Assembly: GCA_026075535.2 (NCBI GenBank)
Contig: AP026545.1
Location: 7,378,001-7,442,000, forward strand
Source: Tricholoma matsutake
Taxonomy: Eukaryota > Basidiomycota > Agaricomycetes > Agaricales > Tricholomataceae
Direction: 5' to 3'
Length of the DNA stretch: 64,000 nucleotides
Position numbers and translations under genes: made by a program. The notes under the pieces were generated by a model. That model was not told where the DNA came from and searched no databases. It saw nothing but the letters and a program-made list of their open reading frames with translations. Shown here in pieces: positions 1 through 9,990 of the stretch. Positions within the stretch are counted from its first letter, which is position 1; each line of letters begins with the position of its first letter.

Positions 1-686
1 AAAGCTTTCTTGATTCTGATGCTCGCTTTCCTCGAGGATCATGTCATCCTTCTCTTTCTCCATTGAAGGCGGTCGCGCTAGCGGAGAGTCCATACTAGTA
101 GTACTTTGGACTAGGAGGTATTACTATGTACCCCCATGCTTTATAGTTTTCAAACTCCAACTTGAAAAAGATCATAGGAAGCAGATAGTTGCGGACATAG
201 ACACCGATATTTGCCCCGGGAGGGAACGAACGAACGTCATGATCAAACATTTGATCGAACTTGGGATGGCAGATATCGAACGGTCTTTGATCGGTCCTTT
301 GGGTTGAAAGCCCGAACATAGCCGATCGAAAACTTTCGTTCCCTTCGTTTGCGCCGTTCAGCGTAGCAGGCCGTAGTTTACATGAAATCAATTGTTTTTG
401 CTCGAGGATCCCGCAGCCCTGAGCCCCCTCCAGTGAATGCATCTGTTCTCAGCACAGTGGAACGCCCCCTCCCTCTGAATTTAAGCATCTAAGCTACATA
501 AGTCGAGAAAAGTGCACATGTAAATTTCTCTAAATTCACGTGGATTTAACGGAAATTTACGAGCTGCCTGCGCAAGCGAAGCACGGCTACCAGGCTGCCG
601 AATAATGCAGGTGTGTGCTTCGATGGACTAGACTCTTAATGCAGATGAGCAGGGGTTTCATGCCGTTGATTGGCATGCAAAATCAC
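1..686. other. No supported gene; CpG-containing sequence
   Basis: Short ORFs on both strands overlap each other and none shows a recognisable motif. CpG dinucleotides are present at normal frequency, including the alternating GCGCGCGCG run near 703, in contrast to the CpG-poor repeats that begin near 1,100. I see no repeat copy or RNA gene here. Confidence 0.5.
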
Positions 687-1091
687 CTATCTTTTCCCCC
701 CGCGCGCGCGTTCGCGCGGAATAGATGGAAGGCTCGGGGTCACTGCCTGCTCCCTCTTATGCTGACCTGTTGACCTGTTTCCCCCCTCCTCCTGTTTTAC
801 ACCTGCCCATTTTTTCCACTGTTCCTCGTATTTAATTATGTCTTGCTCCAAAAAATTCTCAGTTCTCCTAGGCATAGATAGATCGTGTACAGCTACTGGA
901 CAGTTTCTCGGAAACCTGATTTCGTACTCAGACGGACCGGTGCGCCATTTCGGATCTAGTTGCATGTATCTGTTGTGTTCTTCGAGCACTTGTTCCCTGT
1001 AACTGCCGCGTTGTCGCCTGTAGGCTGTGGCTGTGAGCCCCGACTTCAATATTGATTGCCTACGAGCGCGTGCAAGATGCCGCTTAGTCAT
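687..1091 (-). CDS. Hypothetical basic protein, 134 residues (possibly one exon)
   Basis: This minus-strand reading frame starts with MTKRHLARARRQS and is rich in Arg and Lys, with a charged, probably helical middle (NFLEQDIIKYEEQWKKW). I recognise no domain. It ends in a low-complexity basic tail (RERARGGKR) encoded by the CG-alternating run. The C-terminal part could be intron or 3' UTR read through, so the true product may be shorter. It sits at the edge of the CpG-containing segment, which fits host rather than transposon origin. It could also be spurious. Confidence 0.3.
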   Translation of the reverse strand: MTKRHLARARRQSILKSGLTATAYRRQRGSYREQVLEEHNRYMQLDPKWRTGPSEYEIRFPRNCPVAVHDLSMPRRTENFLEQDIIKYEEQWKKWAGVKQEEGGNRSTGQHKREQAVTPSLPSIPRERARGGKR

Positions 1092-1129
1092 CGCCCGCTA
1101 TCAGATCTCGGAGATCTGAGATTAAGTAA

Positions 1130-2358
1130 TTAATTAATTGATTCAAAGAGGGAGAGAAATGGAGGTGCCTGCAGTCTAAAATCCTGGTGACAGTACAGAT
1201 TGGGAACTGATATGGCAACCATCAATGTTTTCAGTCTGCTTTGCAACTCTGCCATCATCAGGAATAGAGATTGGCACAGGTACAGGTATCGTGTAGTGGT
1301 GCAAGCGCTGATCCCCAACTCTTGTTTTTTTCTCTTTTTCAAAGCTGTTATTGAACTTGTAGAACAATACAGAAAAATTGAAAACTCCTTAAAGTTCCTC
1401 CTTGACCTCTTCAACTATAAGATCAACATTCTTTGCAAGCTCCTTGGCTTCAACCCCAATTTCCTCAGAACTCATTATAGTACTTGCAGAATCGTACTCA
1501 GCCAGCAAGATGACATCTTGAATGTTGAAACTGACAACCAAGCCATCTAATTCATGTGCCTGGCTGTCCTTGTAAGAGCTGATGGTGAAGATCACCATGA
1601 CAGTTGTGTTAGCATCAAGCTCATCATTATAAGGTCACAGGGAGGCATAGGTAGACAGTTTGAATGGCTTTCTACTATCGTATGCAGGAACTAGCTGTGC
1701 ATAAGATAACAGAACAGTAATGGGTACCATTGGCACTTACCATCTTCATTCCAGCTTCATACAGGCACTCCCCACACAGCCTTTGAACCCAAGGCACTTT
1801 TAACTGGCAAAGGAGGTGGCACTCTTGACTTGGATGGTGAGAAGTTTGCAGATTTCTCTTGTGATGAGGTTTTCAGACACATTCCTTGTAGAGATTAACT
1901 ATTTTCTCACCTGTTTCCTTATAGGAGGACAAACTAACACCACCTTGATACATGTTCAAGACAAATTTCTTACAGTCCAGGATGGCTCCTAAAACTACAA
2001 TTGCACATGGAAATGTACAATCAGAGAAAGCCACTGAGAGTGAGTGCGCTGTTGATCCAGACAACAAAGATGAGAATACTGTAACACCAAGTAAAAAGAA
2101 GCAGGTGGTATGTGAGTCCATCTTTGAAACGACATAGTTGCCATGCAAATGTAGTGTTGTTGGGTCTGGCATTGCTAGGTTGATGAAAGGGGCTGAGATA
2201 GGAATTATAGTGTCAACAGCATTCAGTGGAGCAGCCATTTCCACTTCGAAGATGTTACTGAAGCAGATCATTGATGGGACCATGAGCTTATTATTGGTGC
2301 TGTAGTAGAACCACTGAACACAATGCGAGGTTGTGACATCCCTGTGGGAAATTTTCAC
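1130..2358 (-). pseudogene. Fragments of an unrecognised minus-strand gene
   Basis: Two minus-strand frames look protein-like. One (1873-2358) includes a Pro-rich stretch with LPHLHGNY-like character (TTLHLHGNYVVSKMDSH). The other (1389-1598) reads SFNIQDVILLAEYDSAS and ends in an acidic, Glu/Val-rich tail. They are separated by about 275 nt without a clear coding frame, so they may be exons of one gene or degraded pieces. No motif gives a function. The segment is CpG-poor like the repeats that follow, which suggests an old repeat-associated gene rather than a live host gene. Confidence 0.3.
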
Positions 2359-2801
2359 ACTTGAGTGTCAGTGACCATTCTAAGTGTCAACTCCACTTAC
2401 TTGCTTCCAGTCTTTGTTGTTATGCCACTATTTTGCTTAACATTCTCAGTCTCATTATAGCTGCTTTTTCTGATATAAGTTGGTGAACATGATTGTCAAT
2501 ATTCATACTTACCCCTGTCCCTCAACTTTTTACTTCTTTTTACTTGTAGCTGTCAATGTCTCTTGGTCTTTGAAAGTCTCATCGCTACTCCATTTTCTGT
2601 CCAAAGGTATACTCAACAAAATTCTGAGAACATGAGGCAATAGGCACTTACTGGCCACCCACAGGAGCATGTGCACTAGGAGAATCAATGGGCTGCTGTT
2701 CATTTGGTGAGTCCATGATGCAGAGGTATATTGAATAAGCAGATGGTGTATTAAGGTGACACCAACACTGACATGACTATAGTAGTAATGATGCACCCAC
2801 A

Positions 2802-2934
2802 TGTATTAATAGCAGAAACTTCTAATTGCTGATTATGATTACCAATCAACACATCAGTAGATTATATAAATATTCATCGTACATAGTTTGCAATAATAAG
2901 TCCATTCTACACTATCAAGTCCTCACTCTCTACA
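2802..2934 (+). repeat. Candidate Copia 5' LTR (end well placed, start uncertain)
   Basis: The sequence ends in ...CTCTCTACA and is followed at once by a primer-binding site and then by the Copia gag start at 3007, so the right border of an LTR at 2934 (CA end) is well supported. The left border is a guess at a TG dinucleotide at 2802. No 3' LTR is present to compare, because the element is truncated at 8,609 by another insertion. Confidence 0.35.
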
Positions 2935-2946
2935 GGTTATGGGCCC
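2935..2946 (+). promoter_or_regulatory. Copia primer-binding site, half-tRNA(iMet) type
   Basis: GGTTATGGGCCC directly follows the probable LTR end. It is complementary to the anticodon-stem half of initiator tRNA-Met (the GGGCCCAUAACC segment), the internal-tRNA-fragment primer used by Drosophila copia and yeast Ty5. It is not the usual 3'-end tRNA primer site. The match is 12 nt. Confidence 0.6.
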
Positions 2947-3006
2947 TGAACTTAACTGAATTATCACATACAAAAACTATCCTAACACACCACACCACTT
3001 TGCATA

Positions 3007-3392
3007 ATGACTGACACATCAAACTTGCACACAAATGTTTACCAGATAAAAGCTTTGACAGGGGCTGAAAATTACATCGTATGGAAGATCAAAATGATGG
3101 ACATCTTGATGGGACAAGATCTATGGGAATATGTCGACAGATCGACTATTTGGTCATCAGACAACATGGCAAAAGTAGCATGGGCAAAGAAAGATCAGAT
3201 GGCACTATCTATGATCTGATTATGGGTAGCCAACAAAATGTTAGTATATGTTGTGAGCTCCACATCGTCAAAGGAAGCATGGGACTCCTTAAAGAAATGC
3301 AAGGGGCATTGGGGATTGTGTTGGCATGGAGGAAATTATTCTGGGCTCAATGTGAGGAAGTGACACCCATCGAGGACCACATCCAAACATTG
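3007..3392 (+). pseudogene. Copia gag, 5' part (interrupted at 3392)
   Basis: Translation from ATG 3007 gives a typical Ty1/Copia Gag N-terminus (LTGAENYIVWKIKMMDIL, then DLWEYVD), the UBN2/DUF4219-type region. An in-frame TGA at 3217-3219 lies where an arginine would be expected (MI-stop-LWVANKM), consistent with CGA to TGA. The frame continues to EDHIQTL at 3392, where the hAT-like element is inserted. Joining 3392 to 5745 across the 8-bp duplication restores the frame exactly, so this was one Gag ORF before insertion. The element is not active. Confidence 0.75.
3385..3392. repeat. Left 8-bp target site duplication AAACATTG
   Basis: AAACATTG occurs here and at 5737-5744, exactly flanking the inserted element. 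Removing the element plus one copy restores the Copia Gag frame. An 8-bp duplication is characteristic of hAT-superfamily transposition. Confidence 0.85.
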
Positions 3393-3410
3393 GAGGTCTT
3401 TACACTGCCC

Positions 3411-3600
3411 CACGTATTCCTGGAGGATTCCTGGTCATCCCTGCCACAGCCATTGCCCACCAAATGATTCATTCCTGGCTGTTTTTCCTCCAGTAGGATT
3501 CCTGGTTAAGTCCTGGTATAATCCTGGTAAATTGGGCTCTTCCTGGTATTATTCCAGGAATTCCCAGGACTTGGACTTTCAGGAATCCTGGAGGAGAAGG
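3411..3600. repeat. Subterminal array of CCAGGAAT words, left end of copy 1
   Basis: About ten copies of ATTCCTGG or CCAGGAAT and one-mismatch variants occur in both orientations, often as CAGGAATCCTGG palindromes. A matching array lies at 5397-5715. In hAT and CACTA elements such subterminal motif arrays bind transposase; that role here is inference. Confidence 0.7.
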
Positions 3601-3649
3601 AAGGACTCAGCCCTACTATTTATTTAGGAACAAATAAAGTGTGATCAGC

Positions 3650-3715
3650 AAGAATTGAACCCAACACCTTGGCATAAAACATTAAACATGCAATGTTGCC
3701 ACTGCACCAAGTGGC
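3650..3715 (-). repeat. tRNA-like (SINE-head-like) segment with A and B boxes
   Basis: On the minus strand an A-box-like TGGTGCAGTGG (3699-3709) is followed about 40 nt later by a B-box-like GGGTTCAATTC (3652-3662). Cloverleaf pairing is not convincing, so this is a tRNA-derived sequence rather than a tRNA gene. The same arrangement recurs in copy 2 at 9285-9345. Confidence 0.5.
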
Positions 3716-3921
3716 CTTGTGAGCCAAGGGTACAAACTATTCTAGGTACCATTGGTGCAGCTGTGTATGACAAAGCACATAGCTGCATCATCAAATGTGC
3801 CAGCTCATCACTCACTACCACCACCCCACCACCACCACCACCGTCGACACCACCTCCCTCCCCCTCTTTGCTCTACCACCACCACCACTGTGTGGACACC
3901 TGCTGCCACTGCTCACATGCC

Positions 3922-4380
3922 CAATCTGCCATCACCACCACCCACAAATGAGCTGACTGGATGGAACATGGGCCCAAATGATGCAGATCACATTGTTTGG
4001 GCCCTACATAATTTTTTTTTTTGTTTTCTTTGTGTTTTTATAAACTAACTAACCTATTTTTTTAGTTTTCTAGGTTCTAATCTACTGGTAATGATGCCAC
4101 CACCTGCAAACAAGCTGACTGGATGGGCCCTATGTAATTTTTATTTTGTTTGCTTTTTGTTTTTATAAACTAACTAACTTGTTTCTTTTGTTTCATAGGT
4201 TCTAATCTACTGGTAATGACACCACCACCCACAAATGAGCTGACTGGATGGAACATGGGCCCAAATGATGTGATCTGCATCATTTGGGCTCTATGTAAGT
4301 TTTTTTTTTCATTTGCTTTTTGTTTTTATAAACTAACTTGTTTGTTTTGTTTTATAGGTTCTAATCTACTGGTAATGATG
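3922..4380 (+). repeat. Three tandem palindrome-plus-intron-like modules
   Basis: A unit of about 150 bp repeats three times. Each begins CACAAATGAGCTGACTGGATGG, continues with a palindrome (GGGCCCAAATGATG ... CATCATTTGGGCCC; 3970-4004 and 4257-4291, mostly deleted in the middle unit), and then has an intron-like stretch: donor GTAAGT (4295-4300 in unit 3), T-rich tract, branch-like AACTAAC, and a TAG acceptor at 4357. The unit ends GTTCTAATCTACTGGTAATGATG. Unit 1 has a damaged donor (CATAAT). A single related module lies in copy 2 at about 9,545-9,715. Confidence 0.7.
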
Positions 4381-4414
4381 GATGGACATGAGACAGCCCA
4401 ACCCACCCACCCCA

Positions 4415-5095
4415 TGCCTGCAAGCCCCTGCTTGTAGGGTGGATCGTGAGTGTGTGCAGTCGACGATGATGACACCACCACTGCCTACAAGCACCAGGAC
4501 CCCCAGAATGTAAAGCACCAGGGCCAACAACACACCCACCTCCAGCCCCTTGAGCAACTGCTCAGGGGGTGGATCACAGGTGGAATGGTGCTGGTGATGA
4601 CAGCAAATGGGGGACGATGACAAGGCAATGCTGATGCCAACATGGAACAACAGGAATTGACCCAGCAGGTGAATGATGGCACCCCACCCCAGACCATGAC
4701 AGCACCCCATTCCACACCATGAGGAGGAAGGCACCAGCCCAAATGACACCCAAACAACAATGTTGTTTGGGTTGTAGGTTTTTTTTTTCTTTTTTTTGGT
4801 CTTTCTTTTACTAAATGTTGTGTTCTTAGGTCAATGACAGGCACCTCCAGCAGATGACAATGCCCATGGTACCAGACACCTCCACTATGAGCAACTGCTC
4901 ATAGGGAGGAAGACTGGTGCATCAGACAATGACGACAGAGGCAGGATGGTGAGAGAAGCCACAATGAGGGCCGAGGAATGGTGACAACAATGACCATGAT
5001 GATGATAACCGGGGATGGGGGATGGGTGATGGGGTGATGGGGAAGGGGGGACAGAGGGGACAAACCACCCACCACTGCTAGCAGGGTGGATGGGC
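4415..5095. repeat. Series of small perfect hairpins before GGGTGG/GGGAGG
   Basis: Short stem-loops recur in similar context: CAAGCCCCTGCTTG (4421-4434) followed by TAGGGTGG, TGAGCAACTGCTCA (4551-4564) followed by GGGGGTGG, and TATGAGCAACTGCTCATA (4886-4903) followed by GGGAGG. The context is TCCAGCCCC or CCTCCA. Related hairpins occur near 9,941, 10,585, 18,440 and, inverted, at 35,692. The spacer sequence is rich in ATGACAA-type simple repeats and has no credible gene. Confidence 0.55.
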
Positions 5096-5396
5096 AGTGT
5101 TTTGATGAGGGGGGGGGGGATATTGTCACCCCCCCAATTTTCTTTTTGATTTATAATTGTTGGCCTCCCCTCAAATTCAATACAGGGGGCTAGTTTTATA
5201 TGTAGCTAGTTTTGTATGTAAAAGTTTGTAGCTAAAGGTTTGTAGCACTCACCCTCGCACCTTGTGCGAGGGAGGGCTTTTTTTTCTGTAGTTAATTGTA
5301 TTGCATCTGTCATGTCTAATGCAAGGGATGTAGTTAATAAAATTTATTTGATTTTAACTGTGTGACCTTTTAGAGATTCAATACTTGAGTTTTACT

Positions 5397-5715
5397 GACT
5401 TGATCCTTCAAAACCTTACCAGGAATACCAGGACTCCACCAGGAATCTTGGTAACCCCCCTCCCAATGGTTAAAATGTACCAGGAAGACCAGGAATCCTG
5501 GTAACCCCCCTCCCAACTTATTAAAATGTACCAGGAATACCAGGAATCCTGGTAACCCCCCTCCCAACTTATTAAAATGTACCAGGAATACCAGGACTCT
5601 ACCAGGAATCCACCAGGAATTTTGGTAACCCCCCTCCCAACTGGTTAAAATGTGCCAGGAATCCTGGGAACCCCCATCAGTCCTACCAGGAAGACCAGGA
5701 ATCTTCCAGGAATAT
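5397..5715. repeat. Subterminal array of CCAGGAAT words, right end of copy 1
   Basis: CCAGGAAT, CCAGGACT and ATTCCTGG variants recur throughout. They lie within a short tandem repeat of about 60 bp (ACCCCCCTCCCAACTTATTA followed by AAATGTACCAGGAATACCAG) repeated roughly four times. The array ends in the right terminal inverted repeat at 5736. Confidence 0.7.
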
Positions 5716-5736
5716 GTGGGACAGTGAAAAGTTCTG

Positions 5737-5744
5737 AAACATTG
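5737..5744. repeat. Right 8-bp target site duplication AAACATTG
   Basis: This is the partner of 3385-3392. The Copia Gag frame resumes directly after it (CGYQEELHSLGQRI). Confidence 0.85.
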
Positions 5745-6523
5745 TGTGGCTATCAGGAGGAGCTGCATAGTTTGGGACAAAGAATTGATGGGGAGGAATT
5801 TTCAATTATTCTGCTGAGCTCACTCCCTGAAACTTGGAACAATTACATTGCATCTATTGATACTATGGCCCTAACAGATGCATCAAAGTTGATTGCACAC
5901 ATTCTCGAGCATGATCAACAGCTTAACATGTGTAACTCTGATGACATGGCATTAGCGGGGAAATTTGAGGAAAAGAAGTACAACCCCAACATCACATGCT
6001 TCAAATGTGGGGAAAAGGAGCACATAGGCTGGCAGTGTAAGAAGAAGTCCAAATCAGGAAAGTGGAGATTGGGAGGGAAGCAGAAGGGGACAATGGAAGC
6101 AAATGCAGTGGCCGATGAGGAATTCACTTTCTATGGGGATGATGGGGAGGATGTAGCACTGGCTGTCTCGCCAGATTCTTGGTTGGCTGATTCAGCATGC
6201 ACATACATCTCATATTGCTTGAGACCAAGAATTTTTTTTTGACTACACCCCTACCCCTGGACATCAGATTTCTGGATTTGGAAAGGCACCTGTGCTTGGA
6301 TGAGGCTCAATATTGCTGGAATGCACCATGGGAGGGAAAATCTCCAGGATCACTCTCAAGGATGTGGCACATGCTCCCAACATGCCATTCAATCTCATCT
6401 CAATTTCATGTGCACTTGAGGCTGGGGCAGCTGTTCTATTCACAGCACCAGGGGTAAGATTCTGATCACCCAATGGAGCAATCATCATGGAAGGCTCAGT
6501 AATGAACTGGCTATTTGACATGA
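5745..6523 (+). pseudogene. Copia gag 3' part and protease
   Basis: The frame resumes with YQEELHSLGQRIDGEEFSI and LLSSLPETWNNYIASID, the standard Copia Gag core. A CCHC zinc knuckle follows (CFKCGEKEHIGWQC, about 5997-6038), then a linker and the protease active-site region DSWLADSAC (about 6174-6200). The usual D-S-G-A/C motif has Ala in place of Gly (DSA). The frame breaks near 6240 after a run of T and continues in other frames to about 6520, so the protease C-terminus is frameshifted. Not functional. Confidence 0.75.
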
Positions 6524-7460
6524 ATGTCAAAGGTATTGCCAAACACAACCAAGCATACACTGCCAAACATGGGAGAATGTGGGATGAGTCACGAGTGGCA
6601 TAGGATTTTTGGGCATCTGAACATGGGTTCAGTAAAGATACTCAAGGAGAAGGAGATGGTGTTGGGAATGGAGGTGGACAGAACTATGGAACCAGCTTTG
6701 GCATGCATTACTGCCAAGCAACAAGTTCAGCCATTTCCCAAAGACAGCAAATCAGAGATCAAAGAGATCAGAGATCTGACAGTCAGTGATCTGTGGGGTC
6801 CAGCATGCACCCAGGCTCCAGGGGGAGACCAGTATATTATTACATTCACTGATGGCAAGGCATGATGCATGATGACCTATTTCTTGAAACAAAAATCTGA
6901 AGTGCTGACAAAGTTCAAACAGTACAAAAGTTTTGTTGAAACTTTGTGTCAATAGAGCAGGGGAATTTCTTAGCAAGGAGTTTAGGAAATTCTTGCTGGA
7001 CAATGGGATCCAATTGGATGTTACCACCCTTCACTTGCCTTCCCAGAATGGAATGGCTGAACAGTTAAACCAAATGCTGGTAGAACACACACACACAATG
7101 TTGCATCAGCACACACTTCCACACACTCTTTGGAGAGAAGTGATTGCTTACACAACACATCTCAAAAATAGATCCCCCACATGATCAATCAAGGATCACA
7201 AGGTACCTGATGAAGTCTTCTGGAGAAAGAAGCCAGATGTATTATACCTGGAAGAATTCAGCAGAAAGTGCTGGGTTCTGCAGCAGGATGGGAAAGATCC
7301 ACACTTGATCCGAAATCACATCAATTTATTTTTGTGGGGATAGCTGATGATATGAAGGGATACAGGTACTATAACCCCCAAACCCATCAAACCCTCACCT
7401 CTTGAAATGTGGTATTTTCTGTGATGGGGTAGAAATATGATAAAGTGGAGGTAACTCACC
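6524..7460 (+). pseudogene. Copia integrase
   Basis: The GAG-pre-integrase segment shows the zinc-binding H..H signature (WHRIFGHLNMGSVKIL, near 6,590). The catalytic core follows (LTVSDLWGPACTQAPGGDQY, ITFTD), then the second part with QNGMAEQLNQMLVEH, carrying the catalytic Glu of the DDE triad. Frameshifts split the ORF near 6,865 and 6,930. A TGA after RSPT (7182-7184) stands where arginine is expected in Copia integrases, followed by PDEVFWRKKPDV. A further TGA follows TLTS near 7,403. All fit CpG decay of a former intact integrase. Confidence 0.75.
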
Positions 7461-7677
7461 CTATGCAGCTTGAGGGGGAGAATGGAAATAATGACAAGCA
7501 GACTCTGGGTGAGCAAGCACCAGAAGGAGAAGTGACACACCACATACCTGAATTGCCATCAAATCATGCATCACCATCACAAATCCCAGTACCTAGGGAA
7601 AGGTCAGCACACATCCTCCCACAACCACTTATAAATTACAGGATGTTCAATAACTAAAACTCACATGGGCCAAAGGA

Positions 7678-8024
7678 ATGGCAACACCAAGTACCAGTAG
7701 TGGAGGAAGCTGGCTACATAATGGTGGACTACACAATGATTGGGTGATGCTGGAGGATGATCCACTTACAGTAAAAGAAGCCAAAAATAGATCAGATTGG
7801 CCAAAGTGGAAGATGGCAATGGATGCCAAAATGATGCAATTAACCAAAAGAGGTACATTTAAATTGGTTGACCTACCCTCAGACTGCCAAGCTATTGCAA
7901 GCAAATGGGTCTACCATATCAAATGTGACCACACCAGAAAAATCATGAAATACAAGGCCAGACTTGTGGTAAAGGGATTTTCACAGATTCCAGGAATGGA
8001 CATGGAGGCTAGTACCCTCAAAAT
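7678..8024 (+). pseudogene. Copia reverse transcriptase, N-terminal part only
   Basis: The sequence reads DWPKWKMAMDAKMMQL, then the conserved IASKWVYHIKCD and YKARLVVKGFSQIPGMD. It then jumps directly to a C-terminal segment (IKRVLEKFGM), skipping the palm with the YVDD catalytic motif. An internal deletion of well over 100 codons has removed the active site, so this copy cannot code for polymerase. Confidence 0.8.
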
Positions 8025-8609
8025 CATGCAAAATCAGTATATCAAAAGGGTCCTGGAGAAATTTGGAATGACAGATTTGCACCCTATCAGCACACCATTA
8101 GACCCTAACATCAAACTGATTAAAACACCTGACAATGAACACCACAATATCAATATCCCAGAATACCACAGTGTGATCGGATGCAGCAATTGGCAGGTGA
8201 CCCAACATCTCATTTGTGGTACAAACACAGTCAATTTATGAGCAATCCCAGACCCACTCATTGGACTGCCATCAAACACATATTTTGGTACCTTAACAGC
8301 ACTTGCAACCTCAGTATTGTTTACCAGAAAAGAAGAGAAGTCGAACCTATTGCTTACTCAGATGCCAATTGGGGATCAAATGTTAATGATTGAAAATCTA
8401 TCTCTGGATACTGCTTCCAGATGGCAGGTGGCCCAATCTTGTGGCAATTGAAGAAGCAACCAATGGTGGGACTATTATCAATGGAAGTGGAATACATGGC
8501 AGAAGGCCTAGCAATGCGCCAAGCCATATGGCTGCAGGTGCCCACTTCCAAACTTGGCATCCCATAGTCTGGACCCACCAAACTCAATGTAGATAACCAA
8601 GGCACAATT
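8025..8609 (+). pseudogene. Copia RT C-terminus and RNase H, truncated
   Basis: The segment carries DLHPISTPLDPNIKL, PTHWTAIKHIFWYLN, IAYSDANWGSNVND and SISGYCFQMAGG, the typical Copia RNase H region with its SDAxW motif. A TGA at 8391-8393 splits ND and KSISG, where Copia relatives have arginine. The frame ends at GTI (8609), where the second hAT-like element begins, so the Copia 3' end and 3' LTR are missing from this locus. Confidence 0.75.
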
Positions 8610-8729
8610 GAGGTCTTTACACTCCCCCACCTGTTCCTGGAGGATTCCAGGTGGAATCCTACCATTTCTCATAGGAATGCCAGGAATCTGCCTGGAATGA
8701 CCAGGAATTGTTTACCTGCTATTATCAAT

Positions 8730-9098
8730 AGTGTTGCCTTGACTGACTTGGGGCATTTTTGTATTTTTAAAATAACTTGACACGATGGACTCAGCCTGCT
8801 TAGTGTTGAGAGAGGACCAATCAACTTTTGGGGCTCCTTACCTATGTAAATATTTTCAGAATTTTACACAATTTATTGGAATTGATATTGCCTTTGACTC
8901 ATTTTTGCTGGTTGACTTGCAAAAAATGAGTCAAAGGCAATATCAATTCCAATAAATTATATAGAATTCTGAAGATATTTACATACATGGGGAGCCCCAA
9001 AAGTTGATGGGTCCTCTCTCAACACTAAGCAGGCCGAGTGCATTGCATCAAGTTATTTTAAGAATACTAAAATGCCCCAAGTTGGTCAAGGCAACACT
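8730..9098. repeat. Long palindrome / foldback element, 179-nt arms
   Basis: The left arm 8730-8908 and right arm 8919-9098 are inverted copies at roughly 90 percent identity, with a 10-nt loop (TGGTTGACTT). The tips are AGTGTTGCCTTGAC and GTCAAGGCAACACT; the centre pairs GCCTTTGACTCATTTTTGC with GCAAAAAATGAGTCAAAGGC. No ORF lies inside. It sits within the left subterminal region of hAT-like copy 2 and is absent from copy 1, so it inserted later. Confidence 0.8.
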
Positions 9099-9284
9099 AC
9101 CTGCCAATGCCCACTCAAATTGCCATTCCTGGTGCTTTCCAGTCCAGGAGGAATCCTCCTGGAATCCTACCAAATTAGCTATTCCTAACAGAATTCCAGG
9201 TGGTTTGGTAGGAGTGATTCCTACCAGGACTTCACCAGGACTCAACCAAGTAACGATTTAATTAATAAAAGAAAGTCCATTACA

Positions 9285-9345
9285 ACAGAATTGAACCCTC
9301 AACCACATGATGACTAAACAGCAGCTTTGACCACTACACCACATA
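9285..9345 (-). repeat. tRNA-like segment in copy 2, left side
   Basis: On the minus strand an A-box-like TGGTGTAGTGG (9331-9341) precedes a B-box-like GGGTTCAATTC (9288-9298). The arrangement matches that in copy 1. It is tRNA-related but does not fold as a normal tRNA. Confidence 0.5.
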
Positions 9346-9544
9346 GTCTTTGAAGGTATGTCCTCTAACTGCTCTAGGTACCATTGGCACAGCTGTGCAT
9401 GACAAAGCACACAGCCATGTCATCAATGCCACCAGCTCATCAACCATCACCACCATCATCGACAATGCTGCCTCCCTCCCTCCTCTCTGCTCTACCACTA
9501 CCACCACTGCATGGACACCCACCCCCACCACTCCCACACCCAAT

Positions 9545-9715
9545 CCACCAACACCACCACCCATAAATGAGATGACTGGATGGAATGCGGGCCCAAATGA
9601 CGCAATCTGCATCATTCAGGCCCTACATAAGTTTTTTTTTCATTTCCTTTTTGTTTTTATAAACTAACTGATTTGTTTCTTTTGTTTTTTAGGTTCTAAT
9701 TTACTAGTAAAAATG
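9545..9715 (+). repeat. Single palindrome-plus-intron-like module in copy 2
   Basis: The palindrome GGGCCCAAATGACG ... CATCATTCAGGCCC spans 9589-9623. It is followed by CATAAGTTTTTTTTT (a GTAAGT-like donor with TG changed to CA), TATAAACTAACTG, a T-rich tract, and TAG before GTTCTAAT. It is collinear with the three modules at 3922-4380. Confidence 0.65.
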
Positions 9716-9990
9716 GACTGACATGAGACAAGCAAGGCCCAATGATGCCCGTGCCAACCCCCCCATTCAAACAGGATGTGAGGCTTTCAATAAGGGATAG
9801 GAGACAGCAGAGGGGTACCAGGAGACCTGTGGAGCAGGATACCCACCTACATCCCCCCTTGCATGCCACATCACTGACCCCCCCCCTAACCCCTCTGAAC
9901 TAGGAGACCTCCGAAATGGCCAGCACACCCACCCCATGCCTGCGAGCCTCTGCTTGTAGGGTGGCTCATGAGTGTGTGCAGTTGATGATA

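Larger units (their letters stand above)
3393..5736. mobile_element. Non-autonomous hAT-like element, copy 1 (2,344 bp)
   Basis: The element is bounded by the 8-bp duplication AAACATTG and has imperfect terminal inverted repeats: GAGGTCTTTACACTGCCCCAC at the left, and at the right the reverse complement CAGAACTTTTCACTGTCCCA. The match continues inward for about 35 nt through CATATTCCTGG-type sequence. Both subterminal regions are packed with the word CCAGGAAT and its complement. No transposase frame is visible. The interior holds a tRNA-like segment, CAC/TGC-rich simple sequence, tandem palindrome-intron modules and small hairpins. A related copy lies at 8,610-11,488. Assignment to hAT rests on the 8-bp duplication and end structure only. 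Confidence 0.75.

Noticed and set aside
3752..4048. His/Pro-rich plus-strand frame
   Set aside because: It is a translation of the CAC/CCACC simple repeat inside the hAT-like element.
5397..5660. CRISPR-like array of regularly spaced repeats
   Set aside because: The repeats are short CCAGGAAT words and a degenerate tandem unit without unique spacers, in a eukaryotic transposon end.
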